A DNA stretch of 64,000 nt, taken from assembly GCA_933228675.1 (NCBI GenBank), contig OW121744.1, forward strand, positions 98,022,526 to 98,086,525, given 5' to 3'. The notes beneath the pieces are model-generated. The model did not search any database and was not told the origin of the DNA. It was given only the letters and a program-made list of their open reading frames with translations. This DNA comes from Stomorhina lunata (taxonomy: Eukaryota; Arthropoda; Insecta; Diptera; Rhiniidae). The position numbers and the translations under genes are program-made. Positions 36,661 through 47,800 of this stretch are shown here, one piece after another; the stretch's first letter is position 1, and every line of letters begins with the position of its first letter.

Positions 36661-37815
36661 GAAGACATTTCTATAGACATTTCTATAGAAAAGTTGACGA
36701 TAGGAAGACATTTCTATAGAAAAGTTGACGATAGGAAGGCATTTCTATAGAAAAGTGACGATAGGAAGACATTTCTATAGAAAAGTTGACGATAGGAAGA
36801 CATTTATATAGAAAATGTCTTCCTACAACTTTTCTATAGAAATGTCTTCCTATCGTCAACTTTTCTATAGAAATGTCTTCCTATCGTCAGCTTTTCTATA
36901 GAAATGTCTTCCTATCGTCAATTTTTCTATAGAAATGTCTTCCTATCGTCAACTTTTCTATAGAAATGTCTTCCTATCGTCAACTTTTCTATAGAAATGT
37001 CTTCCTATCGTCAACTTTTCTATAGAAATGTCTTCCTATCGTCAACTTTTCTATAGAAATGTCTTGCTATCCTCAACTTTTCTATAGAAATATATTCCCA
37101 TCGTCAATATTTCTATAGAAATGTCTATCTATCGTCAACTTTTCTATAGAAATGTCTTCCTATCGTCAACTTTTTTATAGAAATGTTTTTCTATCGTCAA
37201 CTTTTCTATAGAAATGTCTTCCTATCGTCAACTTTTCCAGAGAAATGTCTTCCTATCGTCAACTTTTCTATAGAAATGTCTTCCTATCGTCAGCTTTTCT
37301 ATAGAAATGTCTTCCTATCGTCAACTTTTCTATGGAAATGTCTTCCTATCGTCAGCTTTTCTATAGAAATGTCTTCCTATCGTCAACTTTTCTATAGAAA
37401 TGTCTTCCTATCGTCAACTTTTCTATAGAAATGTCTTCCTATTGTCAGCTTTTCTATAGAAATGTATTCCTATCGTCAACTTTTCTATAGAAATATCTTC
37501 CTATCGCCAACTTTTCTATAGAAATGTCTTCCTATCGTAAACTTTTCTATAGAAATGTCTTCCTATCGTCAACTTTTCTTTAGAAATATCTTCCTATCGT
37601 CAACTTTTCTATAGAAATGTCTTCCTATCGTCAACTTTTCTAAAGAAATGTCTTCCTATCGACAACTTTTCTATAGAAATGTCTTCCTATCGTCAACTTT
37701 TCTATAGAAATGTCTTCCTATCGTCAGCTTTTCTATAGAAATGTCTTCCTATCGTCAACTTTTCTTTAGAAATGTCTTCCTATCGTCAACTTTTCTATAG
37801 AAATGTCTTCCTATT
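36661..37815. repeat. Minisatellite array G, 31-bp unit with CTATAG core, head-to-head inversion
   Basis: The unit is TTTTCTATAGAAATGTCTTC plus CTATCGTCAAC, 31 bp. The first five units (36661-36805) run in the opposite orientation (GACGATAGGAAGACATTTCT), then the array flips at about 36810 and continues for about 32 units. Variants include GTCAGC and single-base changes in the core. The non-palindromic spacer makes orientation unambiguous. Confidence 0.93.
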
Positions 37816-38830
37816 TAATGGGTTTCATCAGCAGATTTAAACACTTACGTTATCCTACATTGGAAAATTGAATCATTAATTCAGTTTGAAATCTTTTCAG
37901 CCTACCCTCCTATATCTCTACCATTATATGAGTTTCATTGTTTCAAGTATGCAAATTTCTTTCTGAGGTGTATAGATTTGTATGTGTATGTGTGTGTGTA
38001 TTTAGGAAAATCCACAAAAAAGAAATCAAAACTATATAGAAAAATTGTGTTAGCAAAGTATTAAAGTCCCTGTTTTTTGACCATAATTGTTTTAGCAAGA
38101 AACTCCATTTTAGTTTCTTAAAAGACGGCAAATGCAACGGATCGATTTTGGCAAAAAACAGGACGTGAAGGAAAAACGGTAGCAAACACAAAAAAAGCAA
38201 ATGGCCACAAAATAATGAAAATTAGTGAAAAATAATCAAATTAATAGTTATACTAGAAAAATTTAATAAAATTTAAAAATAAAGTGATTAAATAATAAAA
38301 ATGTGGAATTTAAATAAACTTATTAAAAATAAAGAAAATATTCAGAAAGAAATTGAAAATTTAATTTAAAGTATTTAAAATAGAATTTAAAAATGTTAAA
38401 AATTCTGAGAAGAAAAGAATTTTATTAAAATTTAATAAAAGTGATTTTAATTTGTGTTAAATTTTGTAAAAATTATAACCATTAAAAAAGTGTTAGTGCA
38501 AATAAATTCATTATGTGAACAAATGCAATATTTCCTTTTTAAATGCATTTAAACGGTCAATACACCCTCGGTTAAAACATTTGCATTTTATTGATATTAC
38601 ACTCGACGAAAGGAAATGGTAAAAGTGTTTAACAAAATTATGGAGAGGCTCTAAAAAGGATATAAATATTATATATAAGGTATTGAACAACTCTTGTATT
38701 ACAGATGGGTACATCATCGCTTAGAACAAATAATACTGAGATATAGCTAACACTTCTACAAGTCTTTTTAATGTGTAGATCCTCTATGAGGGAATTTTGG
38801 GAACATTTTTGAAATTAGGGGGTAAAGAAA
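37816..38830. other. Intergenic region without recognised genes
   Basis: AT-rich DNA with a short TG-rich tract at 37980-38000. Bases 38220-38480 are almost pure A/T. No supported coding sequence. Confidence 0.4.
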
Positions 38831-39236
38831 TTGATAACCGAAGCTACAAAGGGAAAGCAGTAAACCTTAACAACTGCATTTAGATAAGCTTCGTATATCA
38901 GATGACGTTTTGGTACTTTTTGGAAAATGTGAATAAAAGTTGGTACTATTTTTGCCCATATATAATTTAGAACAAAATATACAGGGGATTGTAATTTGCA
39001 TTTTAATTAGATTCCTATATAAGATGAAGTTTTGGTACTTTTTTAAAAATACGAATTAAAGTTGATAAATGATAAAACAGTTTTTTGGTACTTTTTTTAG
39101 CCCATGTGTAATTTTTGAAAAAAAATGTATATGCAGGAGATAGTAATAAACCTTAATGACTGCATTTTGATTTGTTTCTAATATTAGATGAAGCTTTGGT
39201 ACTTTTATGAAAATGTGAATAAAAGATGATAAAGTA

Positions 39237-39833
39237 CAGGGTGGCCCAGAAAGACCGAAGTGGTGTGAATTGCTTATAACTTTTTATTTAAGAGATATTT
39301 TTTTAATTTTTTTTTTTTAAATACATTAAATACATTAATCTGTTGGTTTCAATTCTTGGACAAGTTAAATTTTGTATGGAAACAATCCTATGGTGTGCAA
39401 AATTCGCTGCAGCGACGTTCTTGAGAGGCCCAGTTGTGACGAACGTCTCCTGGTTGATGTTTCTGGATCCTCCCGAATACTCTCCTGTACCACTTGAATA
39501 TTGTCAGCCGTGTGGACAGTTCGGTGTCTGCCGGGACCAGGAAGGTTCCTTACTGCTCCTTGTTCTCGAAAATTTGCAACCAGACGGTTTATTGTTGATT
39601 GAGAGGGTGCACCCGCACATTAAATTGACGACGGTATGCAAGCTGAGTCAACACAATGGACCGTTGATTTGAAAAGTAAATTTCAACAATTTGGGCACGT
39701 TGTTCAATTGTGTATTGCTCCATTATAAATTATCCAAGTCTTCTTTACAAAATACTGAAAAGAAAAGAAAAAAAAATTATAATAAAAAAGTTATAAGGAA
39801 TTCACACCACTTCGGTCTTTCTGGGCCACCCTG
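39237..39833 (-). mobile_element. Tc1/mariner-type deletion derivative, 597 bp, with TA target duplication
   Basis: Terminal inverted repeats of about 47 bp start CAGGGTGGCCCAGAAAGACC at both ends and differ at about one position. The element is flanked by TA (39235-39236 and 39834-39835). It interrupts the phrase GATAAAGTATGAAAC-type sequence of the host tandem repeat; an uninterrupted sister unit is seen at about 40327. Inside is only an N-terminal transposase remnant on the minus strand. It is a non-autonomous, MITE-like copy. Confidence 0.88.
39365..39723 (-). pseudogene. Transposase N-terminal remnant (mariner/IS630-like)
   Basis: On the minus strand an ATG at 39723 opens MEQYTIEQRAQIVEIYF, followed by a helix-turn-helix-like stretch with YRRQFNVR. 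A frameshift and stop follow after about 45 codons, and the frame continues as RLVANFREQGAVRN, later SLQRILHTIGLFPYKI. This is typical of the DNA-binding region of mariner-type transposases. The catalytic DDE/D domain is absent (internal deletion), so the remnant is non-functional. The plus-strand ORF over the same bases is its antisense shadow. Confidence 0.75.
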
Positions 39834-41430
39834 TATAAAGTATATATGTTTTTTGGTACTTTTTTTCAACTCATGTGTAATTTTTGAACCAATGTATAAA
39901 CAGAGGAATATAATGAGCCTTAATAACTACATTAAGATCCGTATTAAATATTAGATGCCATTTTTTTTTTTTGAAAATGGGAATAAAATTTGATAAAGCA
40001 ACAAATTGTTTTTTGGTACTTTTCCTAGCCAATGTGTAATTTTTGAAACAATGTATATATATTATTTTGAAACAAAATATACAGGGGATTGTAATTTGCA
40101 TTTTAATTAGATTCGAATATAAGATGACGATTTGGTACTTTTTTGAAAATGTGAATTAAAGTTGATAAATGATAAAACAGTTTTTTGGTACTTTTTTTAG
40201 CCCATGTGTAATTTTTGAAAAAATGTATATGCAGGAGATAGTAATAAACCTTAATAACTGCATTTAGATTAGTTTCTAATATTAGATGAAGCTTTGGTAC
40301 TTTTATGATAATGTGAATAAAAGTTGATAAAGTATGAAACTGTTTTTTGGTACTTTTTTTTAACTAATGTGTAATTTTTGAACCAATGTATAAACAGTGG
40401 AATATAATGAACCATAATAACTACATTAAGATCAGTATTGAATATTAGATGTCATTTTTTTGAAAATGGGAATCAAATTTGATAAGGAAACAAATTGTTT
40501 TTTGGTACTTTTCCTAGCCCATGTGTAATTTTTGAAACAATGTATGTAAAGGGGATTGTAATAAACCTTAATTACTGCATTTAAATTAGCTACGAATATA
40601 AGATGACGTTTTGGTACTTTTTTGAAAATGTGAATAAAAGTTGGTACTTTTTTTTGCCCATATATAATTTTGAACCAAAACATACAGGGGATTGTAATTC
40701 GAATTTTAATTAGATTCGAATATAAGATGACGTTTTGGTACTTTTTTGAAAATGTGAATTAAAGTTCATAAATGAAAAAACTGTTTTTTAACCCTTGGGT
40801 AATTTTTAAACCAATGTATATAAACGGGATTATAATAAACCTTAAAAAATCGTAAAAATGAGAAAAGTTAGTAACATTTTATATTTGAAATTGTTAAAGA
40901 CACAAACTGCACTTAAATTTAGAATAGCTATACAAAAGTGAAAACACGTGTCTGGTACTTTTTGGAAAATTGACCTTCTAGAGCATAAGACGCTTTTAGT
41001 AGCAACATAAGAAGGGAAATAAGTAAAAATAGGAAATATTAGTAAAATTTTATCTCTAAAACTTTTAAAGACACAAACGTGTCTGGTACACGACAATTAA
41101 CGTACTTTTCTTTCTTTACATTTCGGATATTGTGTACTTTGGAACTTAAATATATAAAATTGTAGTTGTGGTCTCAAATTAAAAGGTATAGGAGAAAAAT
41201 AGGGATCTGGTACTTTTTGAAAATTTCCATCTTAAGCAGAAGAAATATTTAAATATGACCTTGGTACTTTTTTGAAATTTAGCTCTTTAAATAGCAAAAT
41301 TACATTTCTGGTACTATTTTTGTATCTTTGGAATTAAATTAAGTATAGAAAAGGGCATTAATAACTATTCTTTGTTTACATTTCGGGTATTGTGTAATTT
41401 TGACACTTAGATAAATAAGGTAGATATTAA

Positions 41431-41932
41431 ATTGATGCCGTATTCCAATTTTTCCAACAATTTTTTCATAAAGAAATATTTATTTGGAAAAATGTTCATA
41501 AAAAAATCGAAAAACTTTCTATGGAAAAAATTTGTGTAATTCTGGTACTAAATAAGGTAGATATTAAATTGATGCCGTATTCCAATTTTTTCAAAAAAAA
41601 TTTTCATAAAAATTTTTTTGGAAAAATTTTCATAAAAAAAATCGAAAAACTTTATATGGAAAAAATTTTGTATTAAAAAATTTTCGATAAAAACGTTTTC
41701 TATAGAAAAATTTCGATATAAACGCTTTCTTGAGAAAAATTTTGAGAAATATTTTTTAAAGAAATATTTCGATTCAAAGTTTTCTTTGGAAAAAATTAGA
41801 TATAAAGTTTTCTATAGAAAAATCTGTATATAAAATTTTTAATAGAAAAATTTCTATATAAAATTTTTAATAAAAAAATTTCGATATAAAATTATTAACA
41901 AAAAAATTTCCATACAAAAATTTTTACAAAAA
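41431..41932. repeat. Degenerate CTATAG-type satellite
   Basis: Two direct copies of 'AAGGTAGATATTAAATTGATG' sequence (41418 and 41544) are followed by decayed units of the kind AAAAATTTCGATATAAA...CTATAG. The A/T blocks end directly at foldback copy FB-4. Confidence 0.65.
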
Positions 41933-42330
41933 AAAAAAAAGATCGAAAACCTGGCATTATTACCTACTTTACAAACATAATCATTACGAATTATGTTTGT
42001 ATAGCCTGAAGATGATGTCCTAACCAATCATCGAAACGGGCCGAGAAATTGGTTGTTACAAAAAGAATTTCAAAAACTGTGTGTGGGTTTTTGACCTTCT
42101 TTCTTTTTGTAAATTTTTTATTGGAAACTTTTTTGTAAAAAATTTTATATCGAAATTTTTTTCTTAAAAAATTTTATATAGAGATTTTTCTATAGAAAAC
42201 TTTATATCTAACTTTTTCTAAAGAAATATGCCCACACACATATTTTGGCTTTTATCAATAAATTATCTATTATATTAAATAACAAATGTAATAGACTGGG
42301 ATCAAGTGCGAATAATTTTTCTTGTTGAGG
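41933..42330. mobile_element. Foldback element, decayed copy (FB-4) interrupted by satellite
   Basis: Recognisable parts are GATCGAAAACCTGGCATTAT, TTTACAAACATAATCATTACG, CCAATCATCGAAACGGG, and later TTTTGGCTTTTATCAATAAA and GACTGGGATCAAGTGCGAATA. Between 42100 and 42235 it is interrupted by TTTTTCTATAG-type satellite units. Both flanks are also satellite. Confidence 0.65.
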
Positions 42331-43640
42331 AATTAATTATACTAAAAAATTCCTATTGATGAATATTAATGTCAAAAAGTTTTTCTATAGGGAAGTGTTT
42401 ATGCCGAAAAATTGTCTATAGAGAATTTTTTATTCGAAAAATTGTTCATTAAAAGGTTTTTAAGCGAAAAATTTTGTATGGAAAAAATTTTGTATCAAAA
42501 ATTTTCTGAAGATCAATTTTTATGTCCAAAAATTGTCTATAGGATATTTTTTGTCTAAATATTTTAAAATTTTTACTACGAATCATTTGTCTGTAATATA
42601 TCCAAATATCGTTTATTTTATTATACAAACATTTATCCATACACCAAAATACTCGATATTTTTCGAGTCTAAATTTCAAAATATTTCCAAAAAAAAATTC
42701 AAATTTGAAACATTTTTACAAAATTTATACTGCACTGACAAATTTTTATCACACTCCATAATTCTTCTTAAAGGAAAATCATTAATTATTTCTCCTTCTG
42801 CTCCTCAAAACATTTAGCCCCTGTTCCTAAAAGTGAAATACCTTTCTTGTCCATTCGCTATGTGATATTTAGTTTGTAGTCAAAAAAGTACTTTATAAAA
42901 TCAGCAGTGACATAGGTCGCAAATTTTATTGCTTGACTCTTTTATTTCTTTACTTAATTTTTTTTCCCCCATTTTCGACAAAATTTATTTCCTTACAACG
43001 AACAAAAATTTTCAAAATGTACGTAAATATTTTTTGTTAAGCGAATGAATGACATTTTACATACAAACTCATGGGCCGTTACATTTTCATGATACTCATG
43101 TGTTTCTTAAATATTTTTGGTTCAAGTGATGAATTACGTAGACGAGGCGACATTAGCCAAGGATTTTCCTACTTCTTTGTGAATGTGTGTGTATGTATAA
43201 TGTTGGTGCATTTGTGTATATGTATGTGACTCCTTTATAATACAGCAAAAGGAGTTCAAACAAAAATATTTGGTTTTAACAAGTGGGTAAACGTTTATTA
43301 ACAACGCGATTTGGTCACTATTTATAAAAGTATAATAAAAAAAAGTCAGAAACTATTTAAGAAAATAGGCTATAGTCGAATTTGTAATGATGGGGAAAAC
43401 AATAGTACTATTTGTATAAAGTACCAAAGAACTCAAAATGGGAAAATGTAAATAAATTTCATTACTTTCTTTTCTTACAATAAAAAGATTACCTAAATCG
43501 CTCAAGTTTTGGGTAACTAAGTCAAAAGGTGAAAAAACGGCACTTTTTAAAGTGTCTTAACCCAAAAAGTACCAACCCTGCATTACTCGTTAGTAATTTT
43601 TTTAAATTTGATCGTTTATTTTTTTTTATATCAAAATATT
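42331..43640. other. Mixed: decayed satellite to about 42560, then unassigned AT-rich DNA
   Basis: Bases 42360-42560 contain a few decayed CTATAG-like units. Bases 42560-43640 look single-copy, with a TGTGTGTATGTATA tract at 43183-43225. No gene is supported. Confidence 0.4.
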
Positions 43641-44134
43641 TTATGGAAAAGTTTGAATACATTTTCTATACAAAATTTTCGAAGCAAAAATTATTTGTTT
43701 TAGAAAATTTTCAGTATCAAAATTTTTCCCTAAAAAATCAATACACAAATTTTCTATAGAAAATTGTCAATTTCAAATTTTTTTAGTCAAAAATGTATCG
43801 TTGCAAAAATTTTTATACTTAAAAATAAAACTTTCTATAAAAAAATTTTAATACAAAAGTTTTCTACAGAAAAATTTCGACATAAAGTTTTCTATAAAAA
43901 AAAAACTTTGGAATAAAATTTTCTACAAAAAAATTTTGATATAAAATTTGTCTATATTAAAATTTTTTATATAAAATTTTTCTATAGGCAATTTTCGATC
44001 TAAACTTTTTCAAAATAAATTTTCCGTTCTAAAAAAAAAATTTTATTAATAGACAATTTTTTTTACAAAATTTTTCTCTATAAAATTTTTAGTTATTATT
44101 GTAGTTATATTTCGTTATAAAAACTTTTTATACA

Positions 44135-44395
44135 AAAAATTTCTATAGAAAAATTTCTATAGAAAAATTTCTATAGAAAAATTTCTATAGAAAAATTTCT
44201 ATAGAAAAATTTCTATAGAAAAAATTCTATAGAAAAATTTCTATAGAAAAATTTCTATAGAAAAATTTCTATAGAAAAATTTCTATAGAAAAATTTCTAT
44301 AGAAAAATTTCTATAGAAAAAATTCTATAGATAAATTTGTATAGAAAAATTTCTATAGAAAAATTCTATAGAAAAATTTCTATAGAAAAATTTTT
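44135..44395. repeat. 14-bp micro-array of the bare core: TTTCTATAGAAAAA
   Basis: About 18 units of TTTCTATAGAAAAA (14 bp) in which the spacer is gone and only the palindromic core is reiterated. A few units have a one-base change (AATTCTATAG, TTTGTATAG). Confidence 0.88.
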
Positions 44396-44580
44396 AGTTA
44401 TTAAAATTTATCAGAAAATTTTTTGATATAAAAATGTTTCTATAGAAAACTTTTCGATTTAAAAATTTCTCTATAGAAAATTTTTAGATATAAAAATTTC
44501 TCTATAAAAAATTTTTCCATGTACAAATTTCTTTATAAAAAAATTTTCGATACAAATATTTTTTAATAAAAAATTTTTCT

Positions 44581-44630
44581 CAAAAAATAACAAATTTGTC
44601 GGCATGTAAATATTATTCGAAAAGAAAGAC
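44581..44630. mobile_element. Foldback terminal fragment (FB-5) inside satellite H
   Basis: The sequence AAAAAATAACAAATTTGTCGG followed by ATGTAAATATTATTCGAAAAG matches the foldback terminus (complement of 51119-51159; also 16553-16600). Satellite units continue directly on both sides. Confidence 0.7.
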
Positions 44631-47600
44631 TAAATTTTTCTATAGAAAATTTTCGATATAAAAATTTTGTACAAAAAACTTTTTGATATAAAAATTTTTC
44701 TATAGAAAATCTTTCAATATGAAAATTTTTCAATATTATAAATTTTCTATAGACAATTTTTCAATACAAAAAATTGCTCTATACTAAATTTTGTTATGTA
44801 AACTTTTTTCTATTGAAAATTTTTTGATATAAAATTTTTTTTAAGGAAATTTTTTCGATACAAAAATTTTTGTATAGAAAAAAAATTTCTCTATAAAAAA
44901 TTTTTCGATTTTTATATGGAAAAGTTAAGAAAAGTTTTTCGATTTTTTTATAGAAAAATTTTTTGATATAAAAATTGTTCGATATAAACATTTTTTTGTA
45001 GAAAAATTATTCGATATACAAATTTTTCTATAGAAAGTTTTTCGATATATATGATTTTCTATAGAAAACTTTTCGATATAAAAATGTTTCAATAAAAATT
45101 TTTCGATATAAAATTTTTCTATAGAAAATATTCGTCATAAAATTTTCTTTAGACAATTTTTCGTAATAAAATCTTTCGTTATAAAAATTTTTCTATATTA
45201 AATTTTTCGTTATAGAAAATTTTTCTATAGGAAATTTTTCGATACAAAAATTTCTCAATTGAAATTATTTCTATACAAAAATTTCTCTATTGAAAATTTT
45301 TCTATACAAAAATTTCTATAGCGAAAATTTTTTGTTGTTAAAATTTCTTTATAAAAAATTTTTCGATACAACTTTTTTTTTTTAATTTATTTATATTAAA
45401 ATTTTTTTACAGAAAATTTTTTAAAAAAAATTTTTCCATATAAATATCTTTCTATAGAAAATTTTTCGATATAAGATTTTTCTATAGAAAATTGTTCGAT
45501 ATAAATATTTTTCTATAGAAAATTTTTCGATACCAAATTGTTTTTATAGAAAAATATAGAAAGTTTTTCGTTACAAAAATTTTTCGTTATAAATATTTTT
45601 CTATAGAAAATTTTTCGTTACAAATATTTTTCTATAGAAAATTTTTCGTTATCAAAATTTTTAATTTTTAAAATTTTTCTATAGAATATTTTTTGTTTTA
45701 AACATTTTTTTATAGAAAAGCTTTCATTTCAAAAATTTTTTCTATCGAAAATTTTTTGTTTTAAAAATATTTCTATAGAAAATTTTTCATTTTAAAAATT
45801 CTTTTCTTCAGAAAATTTTTTGTGCTAAAAATATTTCTATAGAAAATTTTTCGTTTTAAAAATTTTTATAGAATATTTTTCGTTTTAAAAATTTTCATGG
45901 AAAATATTTCGTTTTAAAAATTTAAGACGAAAAATTTTTTATAGAAGTTTTTTTTTTTGTTTTTAAAATTTTTCCATAGAAAATTTCAAGAATTAAACAT
46001 TTTTCTATAGAAAAGTTTTTGTTATCAAAATTTTTCTATAGAAAATTTTTCGTTATCAAAATTTTTAGTTTTTTTAAATTTTTCTATAGAAATTTGTTCG
46101 TTTCAAAAATATTTCTATAGAAAATTTTTCAGTTAAAAAATTTTTCTGTAGAAAATTTTTCGTTATAAAAAATTTTCTATAGGAAATTGTTTGTTTTAAA
46201 AATTTTTCTATAGCAAATTTTTCATTTGAAAAATTTGTCTATAAAAAAGTTTTCGTTTTATAAATATTTCTATAGAAAATTTTTCGTTGTCAAAAATTTT
46301 CTATTGAAATTTTTTCTTTTTAAAAATTTTCTATAGAAAGTATTTGGTTTTTAAAATTTTTTATGGAAAATATTTGGTTTTTAAAATTTTTTTATAGAAA
46401 ATATTTGGTTTTTAAAATTTTTCTATAGAAAAATTTTAGTTTTAAAAATTTTTTTGTAGAAAAACTTTTTGTAAGTTATAAAAATTCTTTTCTTTAGAAA
46501 ATTTTTTGTGCTAAAAATATTTCTATAGAAAATTTTTCGTTTTAAAAATTTTCAAAGAAAATATTTCGTTTTAAAAATTTAAAACGAAAAATTTTTTATA
46601 GAATTTTTTTTTTTGTTTTTAAAATTTTTCCATAGAAAATTTCAAGAATTAAACATTTTTCTATAGAAAATTTTTTGTTATCAAAATTTTTCTATAGAAA
46701 ATTTTTCGTTAAATAAAATTTTTAGTCTTTTTTAAATTTTTCTATAAAAATTTGTTCGTTTCAAAAATATTTCTATAGAAAATTTTTCAGTTAAAAAATT
46801 TTTCTGTAGAAAATTTTTCGTTATAAAAATTTTTCTATAGGAAATTTTTCGTTTAAAAATTCTTTGTTAAAAAATTTTTCGTTTTAAAAATTTGTCGATA
46901 GAAATTTTTTTGTTTTAAGAATTTTCCTACAGAAAATTGTTTGTTTTAAATATTTTTCTATAGCAAATTTTTCATTTGAAAAATTTGTCTATAAAAAGTT
47001 TTCGTTTTAAAAATATTTCTATAGAAAATTTTTCGTTTTAAAAATATTTCTGTAGAAAATTTTTCGTTATAAAAATTTTCTATAGAAAATTTTTCGTTTT
47101 AATAAATTTTCTATAGAAAATTTTTCGTTTTAAAAAATTTTCTATAGAAAATTTTTCGATTTAAAAAATTTTCTATAGAAAATTTTTCGTTTTAAAAAAT
47201 TTTCTATTGAAATTTTTCGTTTTAAAAAATTTTCTATTGAAATTTTTTCTTTTTAAAAATTTTCTATAGAAAATATTTGTTTTTTAAAATTTTTCTATGG
47301 AAAATATTTGGTTTTTAAAATTTTTCTATTGAAAATATTTGGTTTTTAAAATTTGTCTATGGAAAATATTTGGTTTTTAAAATTTTTTTATAGAAAATAT
47401 TTGGTTCTAAAAATTTTTTTGTAGAAAAACTTTTTTAAGTTATAAAATTTTCTAAAGAAATTTTTCGTTTTAAAAATGTTTCTATAGGAAATTTTTCGTT
47501 TTAAAAATGTTTCTATAGAAAATTTTTCATTTTAAAACTTTTTCTATAGATAATTTTTTGTTTTAAAAATTTTTCTATTGAAAAATTTTCGCTTTAAAAG

Positions 47601-47800
47601 TTTTTCTATAGAAAATGTTTCTTTTTAAAACATTTTTCTATAAAAAATTTTTCCTTTTAAAATTCCATTTAAAATTTTTTCTATACAAAATTTTTAGTTT
47701 TTTTCTATAGAAAATTTTTCCATTTAAAATTTTTTCTATACAAAATTTTTCGTTTTAAATATTTTTCTATAGAAGATTTTTTGTTTTAAAAACTGTGTTA

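Larger units (their letters stand above)
38831..41430. repeat. Tandem repeat of about 165 bp rich in TTTGGTACTTTTTT
   Basis: Degenerate units contain the phrases TTTTTTGGTACTTTTT, CCCATGTGTAATTTTTGAA, AATAAACCTTAATAACTGCA and ATTAGATGAAGCTTTGGTAC, with spacing near 165 bp (GGTAC phrases at about 40128 and 40293). Decayed units run on to about 41430. A mariner-type element interrupts one unit at 39237-39833. The GGTAC phrases recall the GGTACC repeats at 5961 and 50090. Confidence 0.75.
43641..47800 (+). repeat. Minisatellite region H, diverged CTATAG-core units with mixed spacers
   Basis: About 4 kb of 28-32 bp units, such as TTTTTCTATAGAAAATTTTT followed by CGTTTTAAAA, CGATATAAA, GGTTTTTAAA or CGTTATCAAA. 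Units are far more diverged than in arrays B, E, F and G, so this is an older array. A higher-order copy is visible: the block with 'TTTTTTGTTTTTAAAATTT' and 'CATAGAAAATTTCAAGAATT' occurs at 45955 and 46610. A foldback end fragment lies inside at 44581. Confidence 0.88.

Noticed and set aside
11116..37815. CRISPR-like repeat-spacer arrays
   Set aside because: Spacers are identical between units, the sequence is AT-rich eukaryotic satellite, and no cas genes are present.
39343..39672. 109-codon plus-strand ORF
   Set aside because: It is the antisense shadow of the transposase remnant within the mariner-type element.
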